NCBI RefSeq assembly: GCF_016907355.1
Contig: NZ_JAFBBW010000001.1
Coordinates: 1,240,001-1,304,000 of the forward strand
Reading direction: 5' to 3'
Source of the DNA: Agromyces aurantiacus
GTDB lineage: Bacteria; Actinomycetota; Actinomycetes; Actinomycetales; Microbacteriaceae
DNA length: 64,000 nt
Below, in pieces: positions 8,536 to 18,217 of this stretch. The position numbers and the translations under genes are program-made. Position 1 is the stretch's first letter; the number at the start of each line of letters is the position of its first letter. Under the pieces are notes generated by a model, which was not told where the DNA came from, did not search any database, and was given only the letters and a program-made list of their open reading frames with translations.

Positions 8536-8574
8536 GATGACCTCCTTGGAACCGGGGCCCTGATCGGGTCTCGA

Positions 8575-8595
8575 CGATATGTCAACGATATATCG
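8575..8595. promoter_or_regulatory. palindrome upstream of padR, probable operator
   Basis: CGATAT and ATATCG flank GTCAACGAT, 40 bases upstream of the PadR start codon and in the gap to the divergent esterase gene. AT-rich dyads of this type are usual PadR sites; assignment is by position. Confidence 0.55.
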
Positions 8596-8658
8596 CTCGG
8601 CGCGTCGGTGGCCGGGAGTCTGCTGAGAGCACTGACGTGCCGCAGAATCGGAACCACC

Positions 8659-9660
8659 ATGACGAGCACCCGTGCCGACGACGTGCACCCCGCCCCCGCG
8701 CGCATGCGCATCGCAGACCTCCACCCCGAGCTCCGCCGTGCCTACCGGTGGTTCCCGCGCCCGCAGGTGCGGCACGGCTGGCAGCGCCGGATGGTGCAGG
8801 CGGCGCTCGCACTCATCCCGCCGCCCAGGCCCGCGGGCGGGGTGCGATTCGAGCGGGTCGAGTTCGACGCGCCCGGCACGGGCGTGCGCGTCTTCACGCC
8901 CACCGACGCGGCCGGATCGGCGGCGGGCGGGCGCGCGGCCCTGCTGTGGATGCACGGCGGCGGCCTCGTGATCGGCGCCGCCGCGGCCGACGACCGGTTC
9001 TGCGCCGAGCTCGCGGAGCGGCTCGGCATCGTGATCGTCTCCGTCGAGTACCGGCTCGCCCCGCAGCATCCGTTCCCGGCGCCGCTCGACGACGGCGTCG
9101 CGGCGTGGCGGTGGCTTCAGGATGCCGCGTCCGCGCGGGGCGTCGACCCGGCCCGCATCGCGGTCGGCGGCCAGAGCGCCGGCGGCGGACTCGCGGCCGC
9201 GCTCGCGCAGCGCCTGCTCGACGACGGCGGGCCGCAGCCCGTCGCGCAACTGCTGTACTGCCCGATGCTCGACGACCGCACCGCCGCGCGACGCGAACTC
9301 GACGCGGTGCGCCATTTCGCCTGGACCAACCGCGACAACCTGGTCGGCTGGTCGTCGTACCTGCAGGCGGCGCCGGGCGGTGACGCCGTGCCCGAGTTCG
9401 CCGTGCCCGCCCGGCGTGCCGACCTGGCCGGGCTGCCACCGGCGTGGATCGGCGTGGGCGACATCGACCTGTTCCACGACGAGGATCTCGCCTACGCCGC
9501 CGCGCTCGCCGACGCCGGTGTCGACTGCACGGTCGACGTGGTGCCGGGCGCGCCGCACGCGTTCGAGACCGTGGCTCGCGGTGCTGCGGTCGCGGAGGCC
9601 TACCACGCACGCGCGCGGGCCTGGCTGGGGGAGCGGCTCGCAACATCCGCCGAGGCCTGA
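8659..9660 (+). CDS. alpha/beta hydrolase, HSL (hormone-sensitive lipase) family esterase
   Basis: A 333-residue esterase. It has the HSL-family oxyanion motif HGGG at 99-102, the nucleophile elbow GQSAG (Ser173), and the C-terminal DLFHDEDLAY and GAPHAFE segments that supply the acid and the His of the triad. YRLAPQHPFPAPLDD is also characteristic. It probably hydrolyses short acyl esters in the cytoplasm; no signal peptide. ATG at 8659 agrees with family length; the long open frame upstream is antisense to padR and aarF. Divergent from padR. Confidence 0.92.
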   Translation: MTSTRADDVHPAPARMRIADLHPELRRAYRWFPRPQVRHGWQRRMVQAALALIPPPRPAGGVRFERVEFDAPGTGVRVFTPTDAAGSAAGGRAALLWMHGGGLVIGAAAADDRFCAELAERLGIVIVSVEYRLAPQHPFPAPLDDGVAAWRWLQDAASARGVDPARIAVGGQSAGGGLAAALAQRLLDDGGPQPVAQLLYCPMLDDRTAARRELDAVRHFAWTNRDNLVGWSSYLQAAPGGDAVPEFAVPARRADLAGLPPAWIGVGDIDLFHDEDLAYAAALADAGVDCTVDVVPGAPHAFETVARGAAVAEAYHARARAWLGERLATSAEA

Positions 9661-9735
9661 GCGCGCGGCGCGAGCGCGACGTCGCTCGGCGGAGTCCACC
9701 CGGCGTCATGCCGCCCGGCCGACTGGCACTCGACG

Positions 9736-12522
9736 GTGGACGCCCGCGAGCGGGCGGGGTACCGTGACCCCATCGATCCCGCACCCCCCGCACCCCCCGC
9801 GATCCTCGGACGCACCGGCGAGCTCGATCGGCTCGGTGCACTGTTCGGCAATGCCCGCAACGGCGTCGGCACGGCGCTCTCGGTCGTGGGCGAGCCGGGG
9901 GTCGGCAAGACGGCGCTGCTCGACGCCGCCGTCGGCCGGGCTCGTGGCATCCGCGTGCTCCGCTCCGACGGGTACGAAGCCGAATCGGCGATGCCGTACG
10001 CCGCGGTGCAGCGCCTCGGCGCCCCGCTGGCCGAGCACCTCGGCGAGGTGCCCGCGCGGCAGGCGGCGGCGCTGCGGATCGCCGCGGGCGTCGACGACGG
10101 GCCTCCGCCCGACCGGTACCTCGTCGGGCTCGGCCTGCTGTCGCTGCTCGCGGCGGCCGGCGCGGTCGAGCCGATCGCGTGGGTCGTCGACGACGCCCAC
10201 CTGGTCGACGCGGAGTCGCTCGAGGTGCTCGCGTTCGTCGCCCGCCGCCTGGCGGCGGAGCCGGTCGTCGTGCTGCTGGCGTCGCGTCCCGACCCGCGCG
10301 TGCAGCTCGTCACCGCCGGAGTCCCCGTGTTGGAACTCGGCGGACTCGATCAGCCTTCGGCGGTGCAGCTGCTGAACCGGTCGGTTCGCGGCGCCGTCGA
10401 TCCGCTGCTCGCGACGCGCATCGCCGAGCAGACCGGCGGCAACCCGCTCGCCCTCATCGACCTGGGCCGTGCGTTCACGGCCGAGCAGCTCACCGACTCG
10501 ACGCTGGCCCCGACGCCACTGCCGGTCGGCGAGCGACTCGAAGCGCACTACCTGGCGCAGGTCGACGCGATCGACCACGAGGCGCAGCGCTGGCTGCTCG
10601 TCGCCGCAGCCGAGTCGACGGGCGATCGCGAGCTCATCGCCGCGGCGTCCGATCGGCTGGGCCTGACGACGGATGCCTCGGGGCCGGCCGAGCGCGCCGG
10701 TCTCGTCTCGGTACGGCGAACGGTCGACTTCCGGCATCCGCTCGTTCGCTCGGCCGTCTACAACGGCATGCCCGCCGACGACCGGCGTCGGACCCACGAG
10801 GCGCTGGCGGCGGTCGCCGACGAGCGCGGACGCGCCGACCTCGCGGTCTGGCACAGTGCGGCCGCGGCGGTCGGTGCCGACGACGGACTGGCCGCCCGCA
10901 TGGAGCGGATGGCCGACGCGGCCGGGGTGCGCGGCGCGTCGGTGTCGCGCGCGCAACTGCTCACGCGCGCCGCCGACCTGACCACGGACGGGACCGGGCA
11001 CGACCGGCGGATCCTCGCGGCCGCCGAGGCGGCCGCGTCGGCCGGTGCCGTCGGGCTCGCGCTCGAACTGCTCGCGCGCCTCGATGAGGGCCGCCTCGAT
11101 CCGGTCGGCCTCGGCCGCGTGCTGACGTTGCGCGCGCTGCTCGCCCTGTTCATCGCCGACCACGACGGCGTCGTCGGCGGCGCGGCCATGATGCTGCGCG
11201 CCGCGACGTTGTTCCACGATCGCGACCCGGAGCTCGAGCAGCGCGCGCTGCTGCGCGCGTTCGACTACACGCTGACGGCCGAGTGGGCGGCCGAAGGCGT
11301 GAGCCTGCCCGAACTGGGGCGCCGGCTCGCCGACGGGGCGACCGTGGCCGATGGGCCGAGGTCGGTGCAGCTTCGAGCCGTCGCCGCGCACATCCTGGAG
11401 CCGTACGACGTGGCGGTGCCGCTCATCCGCGAGGCGGTCGCGACGATCCGCGACGCCGACGACGCGCAACTGCTCGATGTCGGCTCGCTCGGCGTCGCGC
11501 TGACCATGGCGCTGTGGGAGGAGCGCCTGTGCATCGAGCTCCTCGAGCGCACGCTCCAGGTGGCGCGCGATGCCGGAGTGCTCCGGGTCGTGGACACCAA
11601 CCTGTGGCTGCTGGGCCACCTCGAACTCGTGCGTGGCGACCCCGCGGCATCCGCCCGGTACATCGACCAGGTGCGCGAGCTGCGCCGCGCGATCGGCTAC
11701 GACGCCGAGCAGGTGGTCAACGCCTCGGCCCTCGCCTGGGCGGGCGCCCCAGTCGAGCTGGTCGAGGCCGTCGCCGAGGGCGTGCTCGCGACCGGATTCG
11801 CGGGCGCCTGGACGATCGCGATGACCGGGCTCGGTATCAGGGAGATCGCCGACGGGCACTACCGGGATGCATTCGAGCGGTTCCGGCCGATGGTCGAGCG
11901 GAACTTCCTGCAGGTGACCTACCAGCAGCTCCCGGACTACATCGAAGCCGCGGTCCGCAGCGGCCATGCGGCGGCCGTCGTCGATGAGCTCGCTCGACTG
12001 CAGGGACTCGCCGCGGCGAGCGGGACGCCGTGGATCCGGGGCCAGGCGGCCAAGTCGACGGCGCTGATGGCGGACGACGCGGAGGCCGAAGCGAGCTACC
12101 TGCAGGCGATCGAGCACCTCGAGGCGGCGACCGCGCCCGCCGACCTCGGCCGCGCGCACCTCGTCTACGGCGAGTGGCTCCGGCGCATGAAGCGCCGCCG
12201 CGAGGCGCGCGAGCACCTGAAGGCCGCGCTCGCGATCTTCACCCGGGTCGAGGCGCCGGCCTTCGCGGCCCGCGCCCGACGCGAACTCGAGGCGACCGGC
12301 GAGCACGTGCCGCACCTCGTCGCGGGCGACGACGGCGTCGAGCCGCTCACGCCGCAGGAAGGCACGATCGCCGGCATGGCTGCGGAGGGGAAGACGAACG
12401 CCGAGATCGGCGCGACCCTCTTCATCAGCGTCAACACCGTCGACTACCACCTGCGCAAGGTGTTCCGGAAGTTCGGCGTGACCTCGCGCAAGCAGCTCGC
12501 CGAACGCCTCGGCGACCGCTGA
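9736..12522 (+). CDS. LuxR family regulator with AAA/NACHT-like ATPase (LAL type)
   Basis: A 928-residue large ATP-binding LuxR regulator. Walker A is GEPGVGKT (52-59) and the Walker B-like region is WVVDDAHLVDAESLEVLAF. A long TPR-like helical middle follows (about 350-850). The C-terminal LuxR/GerE helix-turn-helix is PQEGTIAGMAAEGKTNAEIG through VNTVDYHLRKVFRKFGV. Proteins of this build (MalT-like) integrate ATP and inducer binding to activate nearby operons. GTG at 9736. The downstream hydrolase genes on the same strand are plausible targets (inference). Confidence 0.92.
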   Translation: MDARERAGYRDPIDPAPPAPPAILGRTGELDRLGALFGNARNGVGTALSVVGEPGVGKTALLDAAVGRARGIRVLRSDGYEAESAMPYAAVQRLGAPLAEHLGEVPARQAAALRIAAGVDDGPPPDRYLVGLGLLSLLAAAGAVEPIAWVVDDAHLVDAESLEVLAFVARRLAAEPVVVLLASRPDPRVQLVTAGVPVLELGGLDQPSAVQLLNRSVRGAVDPLLATRIAEQTGGNPLALIDLGRAFTAEQLTDSTLAPTPLPVGERLEAHYLAQVDAIDHEAQRWLLVAAAESTGDRELIAAASDRLGLTTDASGPAERAGLVSVRRTVDFRHPLVRSAVYNGMPADDRRRTHEALAAVADERGRADLAVWHSAAAAVGADDGLAARMERMADAAGVRGASVSRAQLLTRAADLTTDGTGHDRRILAAAEAAASAGAVGLALELLARLDEGRLDPVGLGRVLTLRALLALFIADHDGVVGGAAMMLRAATLFHDRDPELEQRALLRAFDYTLTAEWAAEGVSLPELGRRLADGATVADGPRSVQLRAVAAHILEPYDVAVPLIREAVATIRDADDAQLLDVGSLGVALTMALWEERLCIELLERTLQVARDAGVLRVVDTNLWLLGHLELVRGDPAASARYIDQVRELRRAIGYDAEQVVNASALAWAGAPVELVEAVAEGVLATGFAGAWTIAMTGLGIREIADGHYRDAFERFRPMVERNFLQVTYQQLPDYIEAAVRSGHAAAVVDELARLQGLAAASGTPWIRGQAAKSTALMADDAEAEASYLQAIEHLEAATAPADLGRAHLVYGEWLRRMKRRREAREHLKAALAIFTRVEAPAFAARARRELEATGEHVPHLVAGDDGVEPLTPQEGTIAGMAAEGKTNAEIGATLFISVNTVDYHLRKVFRKFGVTSRKQLAERLGDR

Positions 12523-12645
12523 CACCCGGGCCGGGCGCCTCCGGCGGCGCTGTGCCGCGTCACGACTACGCACGCCACGTGGTTCGGCCGATCCCTGCGC
12601 GGCGGCACGATCGTGCCATCCGATCACGCCCGGAGGAGGCCCCGA

Positions 12646-13470
12646 ATGCCCTACGTCACCACCGATGACGGCGCCCAGATCTTCTACACCGACTGGGGCG
12701 TCGACGGCTCACCCGTCATCCTGAGCCACGGGTGGCCGCTCAACTCCGACGCGTGGGCCGCGGCCGCGCGGTTCCTCGCCGAGCACGGGCATCGCGCCAT
12801 CGCGCACGACCGGCGGGGCCACGGCCGGTCGACCCGCACCTGGGACGGCAACGAGATGGACACGTACGCCGACGACCTGGCGTGCCTCATCGACCACCTC
12901 GACCTGACCGACCTCACGCTCGTCGGCCACTCGACGGGCGGCGGCGAGCTCGTGCGCTACCTCGGCCGGCACGGCAGCGGGCGCGTGGCGAAGCTCGTGC
13001 TCGTCTCGGCGGTGCCGCCGCTCATGCTGCGCACCGACGACAACCCCGAGGGGCTGCCGATCGACGTGTTCGACGGCATCCGCGCGGGCGAGGCATCCGA
13101 CCGGTCGCAGCTGTACCGCGACCTCGCCGACGGCCCGTTCTTCGGCAACAACCGCAACAACGACGTCTCGCCCGGCACGCGCGACGCGTTCTGGCTGCAG
13201 AGCATGGCCTGCGGCCACCGCGCGGCGTACGAGTGCATTGCGGCCTTCTCGGCGACCGACTTCCGCGACGACCTCGCGAAGGTCGACGTGCCGACCCTCG
13301 TGATCCACGGCGACGACGACCAGATCGTGCCGTTCGAGGTCGGCGGCAGGCGCTCGGCCGCCATGGTCGAGGGCGCCCGGCTGCTCGTGTACGAGAACGG
13401 CGCCCACGGCCTGCCCGACACCGAGCGGGATCGGCTGCACGCCGACCTGCTCGCCTTCATCGATTCCTGA
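12646..13470 (+). CDS. alpha/beta hydrolase, non-heme haloperoxidase-like
   Basis: A 274-residue alpha/beta hydrolase. The oxyanion region is [12 protein letters not shown], the nucleophile elbow is GHSTGG (Ser96), the acid lies near [13 protein letters not shown] and the His in ENGAHGL. The HDRRGHGRS segment and the [21 protein letters not shown] cap match cofactor-free chloroperoxidase/arylesterase relatives, although the in vivo substrate cannot be read from sequence. ATG at 12646 follows GGAGGAGG. Same strand as the LAL regulator and the next hydrolase. Confidence 0.9.
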   Translation: MPYVTTDDGAQIFYTDWGVDGSPVILSHGWPLNSDAWAAAARFLAEHGHRAIAHDRRGHGRSTRTWDGNEMDTYADDLACLIDHLDLTDLTLVGHSTGGGELVRYLGRHGSGRVAKLVLVSAVPPLMLRTDDNPEGLPIDVFDGIRAGEASDRSQLYRDLADGPFFGNNRNNDVSPGTRDAFWLQSMACGHRAAYECIAAFSATDFRDDLAKVDVPTLVIHGDDDQIVPFEVGGRRSAAMVEGARLLVYENGAHGLPDTERDRLHADLLAFIDS

Positions 13471-13473
13471 CCA

Positions 13474-13491
13474 CGGATGCCGCGGCATCCG
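13474..13491. terminator. perfect 18-bp palindrome between two hydrolase genes
   Basis: CGGATGCCGCGGCATCCG begins 3 bases after the stop codon of the haloperoxidase-like gene and ends 22 bases before the next ATG. It could act as a processing or attenuation hairpin in the transcript. It is also two head-to-head copies of the CGGATGCC word common in this window. Confidence 0.4.
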
Positions 13492-13513
13492 CCCCCATGA
13501 AAGGACCCCGATC

Positions 13514-14356
13514 ATGACCGACCGGACCACCGACCCCGCCGCCCCCGACACGATCGTGCTGGTGCACGGCCTCTGGATGACCCCGCGCAGCTGGGAGGGA
13601 TGGGGGGAGCACCTCGAGGCGAAGGGCTTCACCGTGCTGACGCCCGCGTACCCGGGGTTCGAGATCGAGGTCGAGGCGCTGCGCGAGCACCCCGACGTCA
13701 TCGCGAAGCTCACGGTGCCCGAGACCGTCGACCACCTCGCGGGCGTCATCGAGGCGCTGCCGAGGCCGCCGATCATCATGGGCCACTCGTTCGGCGGCAC
13801 GCTGACGCAGCTGCTGCTCGCGCGCGGTCTCGGGGCGGCGGCCGTCGTCATCGATTCGGCGCCGACCGAGGGCGTGCGCGTGACGCCGCTGTCGCAGGCC
13901 AAGTCGCTCTTCCCGGCGCTGAAGAACCCGGCGAACCGGCACAAGGCGGTCGGGTTCACGCCCGAGGAGTTCCACTACGCATTCGCGAACACGCTCTCGC
14001 GCGAGGAGTCCGACGCGGTCTGGCAGAAGTACGCGATCGCCGCCCCGGGCAACTGGGTGTGGGCGTACGGGCTGCTCGCGAACTTCCAGCCCGGCCACCA
14101 GGAGACCTGGGTCGACTACACGAAGGACCGGGCGCCGCTGCTGTTCATCGGCGGTGAGAAGGACCACATCATGCCCCCGGCCGTCAACAAGTCGAACGCG
14201 AAGCACTACGCGAAGTCGCCCGCGATCACCGAGTACGTCGAGTTCCCCGGGCGCTCGCACTGGATCTGCGCCGAGCCGGGCTGGCAGGAAGTGGCCGACC
14301 ACGCGCTCGAGTGGGCGCTCGCGCACGCGCGGCCCGTCGCCGCGCTGCCCTCCTGA
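13514..14356 (+). CDS. alpha/beta hydrolase
   Basis: A 280-residue alpha/beta hydrolase. LVHGLWMTPRSWEGW forms the oxyanion loop, GHSFGG (Ser92) the nucleophile elbow, and GGEKDHIMPP and EFPGRSHWIC carry the probable Asp and His. It is a paralogue of the hydrolase at 35715-36512: both share the FPALxNPANxHK and SxEESDA segments of the cap. ATG at 13514, 43 bases after the preceding gene, so probably in the same transcript. Substrate unknown. Confidence 0.9.
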   Translation: MTDRTTDPAAPDTIVLVHGLWMTPRSWEGWGEHLEAKGFTVLTPAYPGFEIEVEALREHPDVIAKLTVPETVDHLAGVIEALPRPPIIMGHSFGGTLTQLLLARGLGAAAVVIDSAPTEGVRVTPLSQAKSLFPALKNPANRHKAVGFTPEEFHYAFANTLSREESDAVWQKYAIAAPGNWVWAYGLLANFQPGHQETWVDYTKDRAPLLFIGGEKDHIMPPAVNKSNAKHYAKSPAITEYVEFPGRSHWICAEPGWQEVADHALEWALAHARPVAALPS

Positions 14357-14367
14357 TCGGCGCCGAC

Positions 14368-14709
14368 ATGCGCCTGAGCAGGATCGGCGGGCCGACCGTC
14401 CTCGCCGAGTTCGACGGATGGCGCGTGCTGGTCGACCCGACGTTCGACGCCCCCGGCCGGAGGTACTCCTTCGGCTGGGGGACGTCGTCGCGCACGACGC
14501 TCGGGCCGGCACTCGGCCCCGCACTCCGCCCCGTCGAGGTCGGCCCCGTCGACCTCGTGCTCGTCAGCCACGACCACCACGCCGACAACCTCGACGACGC
14601 TCGGCGGCAGCGCTCGAGGTCGACGCCGCGACCGTGCACGCTGGCTCGTCGACGGGCAGCCCGCCACCGTCTCGCACCGCAGAGGGATGTGCTGGGCCCG
14701 CGGGCGTGA
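14368..14709 (+). pseudogene. truncated metallo-beta-lactamase-fold (UlaG-like) gene
   Basis: The first 75 residues match the start of MBL-fold hydrolases of the UlaG type: RIGGPTVLAEFDGWRVLVDP, then VLVSHDHHADNLDDA with the HxHxD-type metal site. After that the frame becomes an Arg/Ser-rich tail (RRQRSRSTPRP) unlike the family and stops at 114 residues, where relatives have over 200. The missing part includes the remaining metal ligands, so the product should be inactive. It lies 11 bases after the hydrolase gene. Deletion rather than a simple frameshift is likely. Confidence 0.65.
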
Positions 14710-14721
14710 CAGAGTGAGCGC

Positions 14722-15999
14722 ATGGCCCCACCCGCGTCCCCCCGCCCGGGTCGGGCGCTGGAGTGGGAGTGGCCGATCCCGCCGATCGTCTTCTGGTCGG
14801 CGAGCGGCCTGGCCGCGGTGGTGCTCTTCTCCGTCCAGGTCCCGATCCATGCGACGGCCTACGCCGTCCCCGTCGTCGCCGCGTTCGCGATCGGGCTCCT
14901 CCAGGCGGGCAGCCTGCCGATCGCGGTGTGGCATCCGTGGGCGGGCGTCGCGTCGTTCCTCGCCGGGCAGGTCGTCTTCGGCCTGGTCGGCGCGGCGGAT
15001 CCCGGGCAGCCGTGGCCGGTCTCCGTGCCGCAGCTCCTCATGCTGTGCGCCCTGCTCATCGTGCTCGTGGTCCGCGGGGCGGATCGGGCCGCGATCGCGC
15101 TCTGGGTCGCGGCCGTCGTCGTGCCCCTCGGGCTCGCGTTCCTGCCCGACCGCGGCGCGACGCCCGACGGCTTGGTGGCGAACCTCGTGACGAGCGCCGC
15201 GGTGAGCGCCCTCGTGCTTGGCGTGGCCCTCGCCGTGACGGTCAGTCGCGCCCGGCTCTCGGCTGCGCTCGACGAGGAGCGCCGCACGAGCGCCGCCGAG
15301 CACGAGCGACGTCTCATCGCCGAGGAGCGCACGCGCATCGCGCGCGAGCTGCACGACGTCGTCGCCCACAGCATGTCGATCATCCAGGTGCAGGCGACGA
15401 GCGCGCCCTACCGGCTGACGGGGCTCGACGACGCGACGACGGCCGAGTTCGGCGAGATCGCGGCATCCGCTCGCGCGGCCATCGCCGACATGCGCGAGCT
15501 GCTCACCGTCCTCCGCGACCCGGCGGCCGAGGCCGAGACCGCGCCGCAGCCGACGCTCGCCCAGCTGCCCGAGCTCGTGGCGAGCGTCGAGCGCGCGGGG
15601 GTGCCGGTCGAGCTCGAGGTGTCGCCCGGCCTGCTCGACGGCGGGCTCGCCGCGAGCACGGCGTACCGGATGGTGCAGGAGTCGCTGAGCAACGTGCTGC
15701 GCCACGCGCCCGGGGCGCCAACCGTCGTGACCCTCCGCCGCGTCGACGGCGATCGCGCGTCGCTCGATCTCACGATCCGCAACGGGCCGCCGCCGGGCAC
15801 GTCGCCGAGCACTCCGTCGGCACCGACCGCGGCACCGATCGCCGCCTCGTCGCTCGGCCCGGGCCACGGACTCATCGGCATGCGCGAGCGCGCCCGCCTC
15901 GTCGGTGGACGGATCGACAGCGGTCCCACGGCCGACGGCGGGTTCGAGGTGCACGCCGTCCTGCCACTGGTCGGGGGCCGTCCGGAGGAGGCGTCATGA
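14722..15999 (+). CDS. two-component sensor histidine kinase (NarL-class, HisKA_3)
   Basis: A 425-residue membrane kinase. Four or five hydrophobic segments occupy residues 20-175, a coiled linker 178-205, and the dimerisation/phosphoacceptor helix has RELHDVVAHSMSII (His211). The ATP-binding domain shows the N-box-like VQESLSNVLRHA and the G-box GPGHGLIGMRERA. The sensed signal is unknown. Its stop overlaps the response regulator start (ATGA), so the two are translated together. Confidence 0.93.
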   Translation: MAPPASPRPGRALEWEWPIPPIVFWSASGLAAVVLFSVQVPIHATAYAVPVVAAFAIGLLQAGSLPIAVWHPWAGVASFLAGQVVFGLVGAADPGQPWPVSVPQLLMLCALLIVLVVRGADRAAIALWVAAVVVPLGLAFLPDRGATPDGLVANLVTSAAVSALVLGVALAVTVSRARLSAALDEERRTSAAEHERRLIAEERTRIARELHDVVAHSMSIIQVQATSAPYRLTGLDDATTAEFGEIAASARAAIADMRELLTVLRDPAAEAETAPQPTLAQLPELVASVERAGVPVELEVSPGLLDGGLAASTAYRMVQESLSNVLRHAPGAPTVVTLRRVDGDRASLDLTIRNGPPPGTSPSTPSAPTAAPIAASSLGPGHGLIGMRERARLVGGRIDSGPTADGGFEVHAVLPLVGGRPEEAS

Positions 16000-16667
16000 C
16001 GGTCACCGTGCTCGTCGTCGACGACCAGGCGATGGTGCGGGCGGGATTCGCCGCCGTGCTCGATGCGCACGACGACCTCCGGGTGGTCGGCCAGGCGGCG
16101 GATGGCGCCGAGGCGGTGCGTCTCGCGCGCGCGCTGCGCCCCGATGTCGTCGTCATGGACGTGCGCATGCCCGGCATGAACGGCATCGAGGCGACGCAGG
16201 CGCTGCAGACCCCGCCGCGGTCGAGCGACTACGTGCCGCGGGTGCTCATGCTCACCACGTTCGACATCGACGACTACGTGTTCGCGGCGCTGCGCGCCGG
16301 CGCGAGCGGGTTCCTGCTGAAGGACGCCGTGCCCGACGAGGTCGTGGCCGCCGTGCGCGTCATCGCAGCCGGCGATGCGCTGCTCGCGCCGAGCGTCACG
16401 CGCCGCCTCATCGAGGAGGTCGCGCGGCAGGCCCCGCCACCTCGGGTCGATGAACACCTGCTCGCCTCGCTCACCGCTCGGGAGCGCGAGGTGCTCGTCC
16501 TCATCGCGCGAGGCCGTTCCAACCAGGAGATCGCGGCCGCGTTGTTCATCGCCGAGCAGACGGTGAAGACGCACGTCGGCAAGATCCTGGCGAAGCTTGG
16601 CCTGCGCGATCGGGTGCACGCGGTGGTGTTCGCCTACGACGTGGGGCTCGTCCGGCCGGGAGGCTGA
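15996..16667 (+). CDS. LuxR/NarL family response regulator
   Basis: A 223-residue response regulator. The receiver domain has the acidic pocket Asp9/Asp10, phosphoacceptor Asp55 (VVVMDVRMPG) and Lys in FLLKDA. A C-terminal LuxR helix-turn-helix follows (LTAREREVLVLIARGRSNQE, AEQTVKTHVGKILAKLGL). It partners the kinase whose stop codon it overlaps. The downstream acyltransferase gene on the same strand may belong to the regulon (inference). Confidence 0.95.
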   Translation: MTVTVLVVDDQAMVRAGFAAVLDAHDDLRVVGQAADGAEAVRLARALRPDVVVMDVRMPGMNGIEATQALQTPPRSSDYVPRVLMLTTFDIDDYVFAALRAGASGFLLKDAVPDEVVAAVRVIAAGDALLAPSVTRRLIEEVARQAPPPRVDEHLLASLTAREREVLVLIARGRSNQEIAAALFIAEQTVKTHVGKILAKLGLRDRVHAVVFAYDVGLVRPGG

Positions 16668-16792
16668 GGCATCCGCTCGTCGCCCCATACCGAGGTAGGG
16701 GGTCGGAACGGCACCGCCGGGTGATCCGCTGCCGGGTATCGCGTCCATAGCCTGCCGCCGGGCGGAGACGCCGCCCGGGAGGAGGCGCCGAC

Positions 16793-18130
16793 ATGCTGAC
16801 CGCCGAACGACCTAGGCCCGTTGCGCCGAGCGACCTCGGTCGTCGACCGACCGCATCGGACCGCGACCCCGCGATCGACGCCGCACGCGCCGCCTGCCTC
16901 GTGGTCGTGTTCGTGCTGCACGCCATGATGGTCGGCGTGAGCGTCGGCGCCGACGGGCCGGTGCTCGAGAACGCGCTCGAGGGCTGGGCCGGGTTCGCCC
17001 CGGCGACCTGGGTGGTGCAGGTCATGCCCCTCTTCTTCGTCATCGGCGGCTACGCCGGGTGGACGCAGTGGCGCCGCGAACGCGCGAGGGGAGCGGATGC
17101 CGCGGCGTTCGCTCGCTCGCGCCTCCTCCGGCTCGTGCGTCCCGCGATCGCGCTCGTCGCCGTGATCACCTCGGTCCTCCTCGTGCTGGCCGCGGTCGGC
17201 CTGCCCGCCGACATGGTGGCCACCGCCGGATACCGCATCGGGCAGCCGCTCTGGTTCCTGACCGTCTACCTCGCCTGCTCGTCGCTCGTGCCGGCGATGG
17301 CGTGGTTGCACGCGCGGCATCCGTGGCTGACGCTGGGCGCGCTGTCGGTCGCCGCCCTCTCGGTCGATGCCGCCCGTTTCGCCTCGGGCGTCGACGCGGT
17401 CGGGTACGTCAACCTACTCGTCGTGTGGCTGCTCGTGCAGCAGCTCGGCTTCCTCCTCGCCGACGGCACGGTCGATCGGATGTCACGCCCCGCGCGCCTC
17501 GGAACCGCCGCGGTCGCGCTCGCCGTCCTCGCCGGCATGATCGCGGCCGGCCCGCACTCGGTCGACCTCTTCGCGAACCTCAATCCGCCCACGATCTGCC
17601 TTGCCGTGCTCGGCGTCGCGCAGCTCGCCGTGTTCTCGCTCATCCGCCCGGCGCTCCGCCGGTGGGCGCAGCGGCCGCGCCCGCAGCGGATCATCGCCCG
17701 ATTCGGCGAGTGGGGGATGACGCTCTACCTCTGGCACCTTCCCGCCTTCGTGCTGCTCGCCGGCGTGCTGCTCGTGCTGCATCACGCCGCGGGCCTACCG
17801 CTGCCCGCGCCGCTCACGGCGGAGTGGTGGTGGACCCGACCGGTCTGGCTCGCCGCGGCCGCGCTCGTGACAGCGCTCGTCGTCCGCGGTGCCGCGCACT
17901 GGGAGCGACGACCGGCGGCGCCGAGACGGATGGTGGCGGGCGACCGGGCGGTCCGCGGGTTCGCCGTACCGGTCGCGGTCGCGGTGCCCGCGGCGATCGC
18001 CGGGGTCGGCGCGGTGCTCGTGCTGGGCTTCGGTGCGTGGCCGGGCCTGCTGTCGCTCGTGCTGCTCGCGGTGGCACTGCGCGGCTCGAGCACGCGCGCC
18101 GGGTCGCTGCGGCTCGCGAGCGCGGCGTGA
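16793..18130 (+). CDS. acyltransferase family 3 membrane protein
   Basis: A 445-residue polytopic protein with about ten hydrophobic segments. The N-terminal DPAIDAARAACLVVVFVLHA carries the conserved Arg/His pattern of acyltransferase-3 (OafB/NolL-like) enzymes, which acylate sugars or other envelope components. FARSRLLRLVRPAIAL and EWGMTLYLWHLPAFVLL are further family segments. ATG at 16793 follows GGGAGGAGG. Substrate unknown. It converges with the secreted hydrolase gene across a strong hairpin. Confidence 0.85.
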   Translation: MLTAERPRPVAPSDLGRRPTASDRDPAIDAARAACLVVVFVLHAMMVGVSVGADGPVLENALEGWAGFAPATWVVQVMPLFFVIGGYAGWTQWRRERARGADAAAFARSRLLRLVRPAIALVAVITSVLLVLAAVGLPADMVATAGYRIGQPLWFLTVYLACSSLVPAMAWLHARHPWLTLGALSVAALSVDAARFASGVDAVGYVNLLVVWLLVQQLGFLLADGTVDRMSRPARLGTAAVALAVLAGMIAAGPHSVDLFANLNPPTICLAVLGVAQLAVFSLIRPALRRWAQRPRPQRIIARFGEWGMTLYLWHLPAFVLLAGVLLVLHHAAGLPLPAPLTAEWWWTRPVWLAAAALVTALVVRGAAHWERRPAAPRRMVAGDRAVRGFAVPVAVAVPAAIAGVGAVLVLGFGAWPGLLSLVLLAVALRGSSTRAGSLRLASAA

Positions 18131-18155
18131 GTCGGTGGCCGACCCGGGTCAGCGG

Positions 18156-18195
18156 CCGCGGCATCCGCCTCATGGATCGAGGACGGATGCCGCGG
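18156..18195. terminator. bidirectional hairpin between convergent genes
   Basis: CCGCGGCATCCG and CGGATGCCGCGG are perfect 12-base arms, and CCTC/GAGG inside them extends the stem. The hairpin lies midway between the acyltransferase stop and the convergent hydrolase stop. No U-tract follows, as is usual in high-G+C actinobacteria. Confidence 0.65.
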
Positions 18196-18217
18196 CAGGT
18201 GTCGCGCGCGACGGCCG

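Noticed and set aside
9706..12627. 973-residue minus-strand frame antisense to the LuxR regulator
   Set aside because: It is a shadow of strong third-position G/C bias in the true gene; its composition is Arg/His-rich without any family motif.
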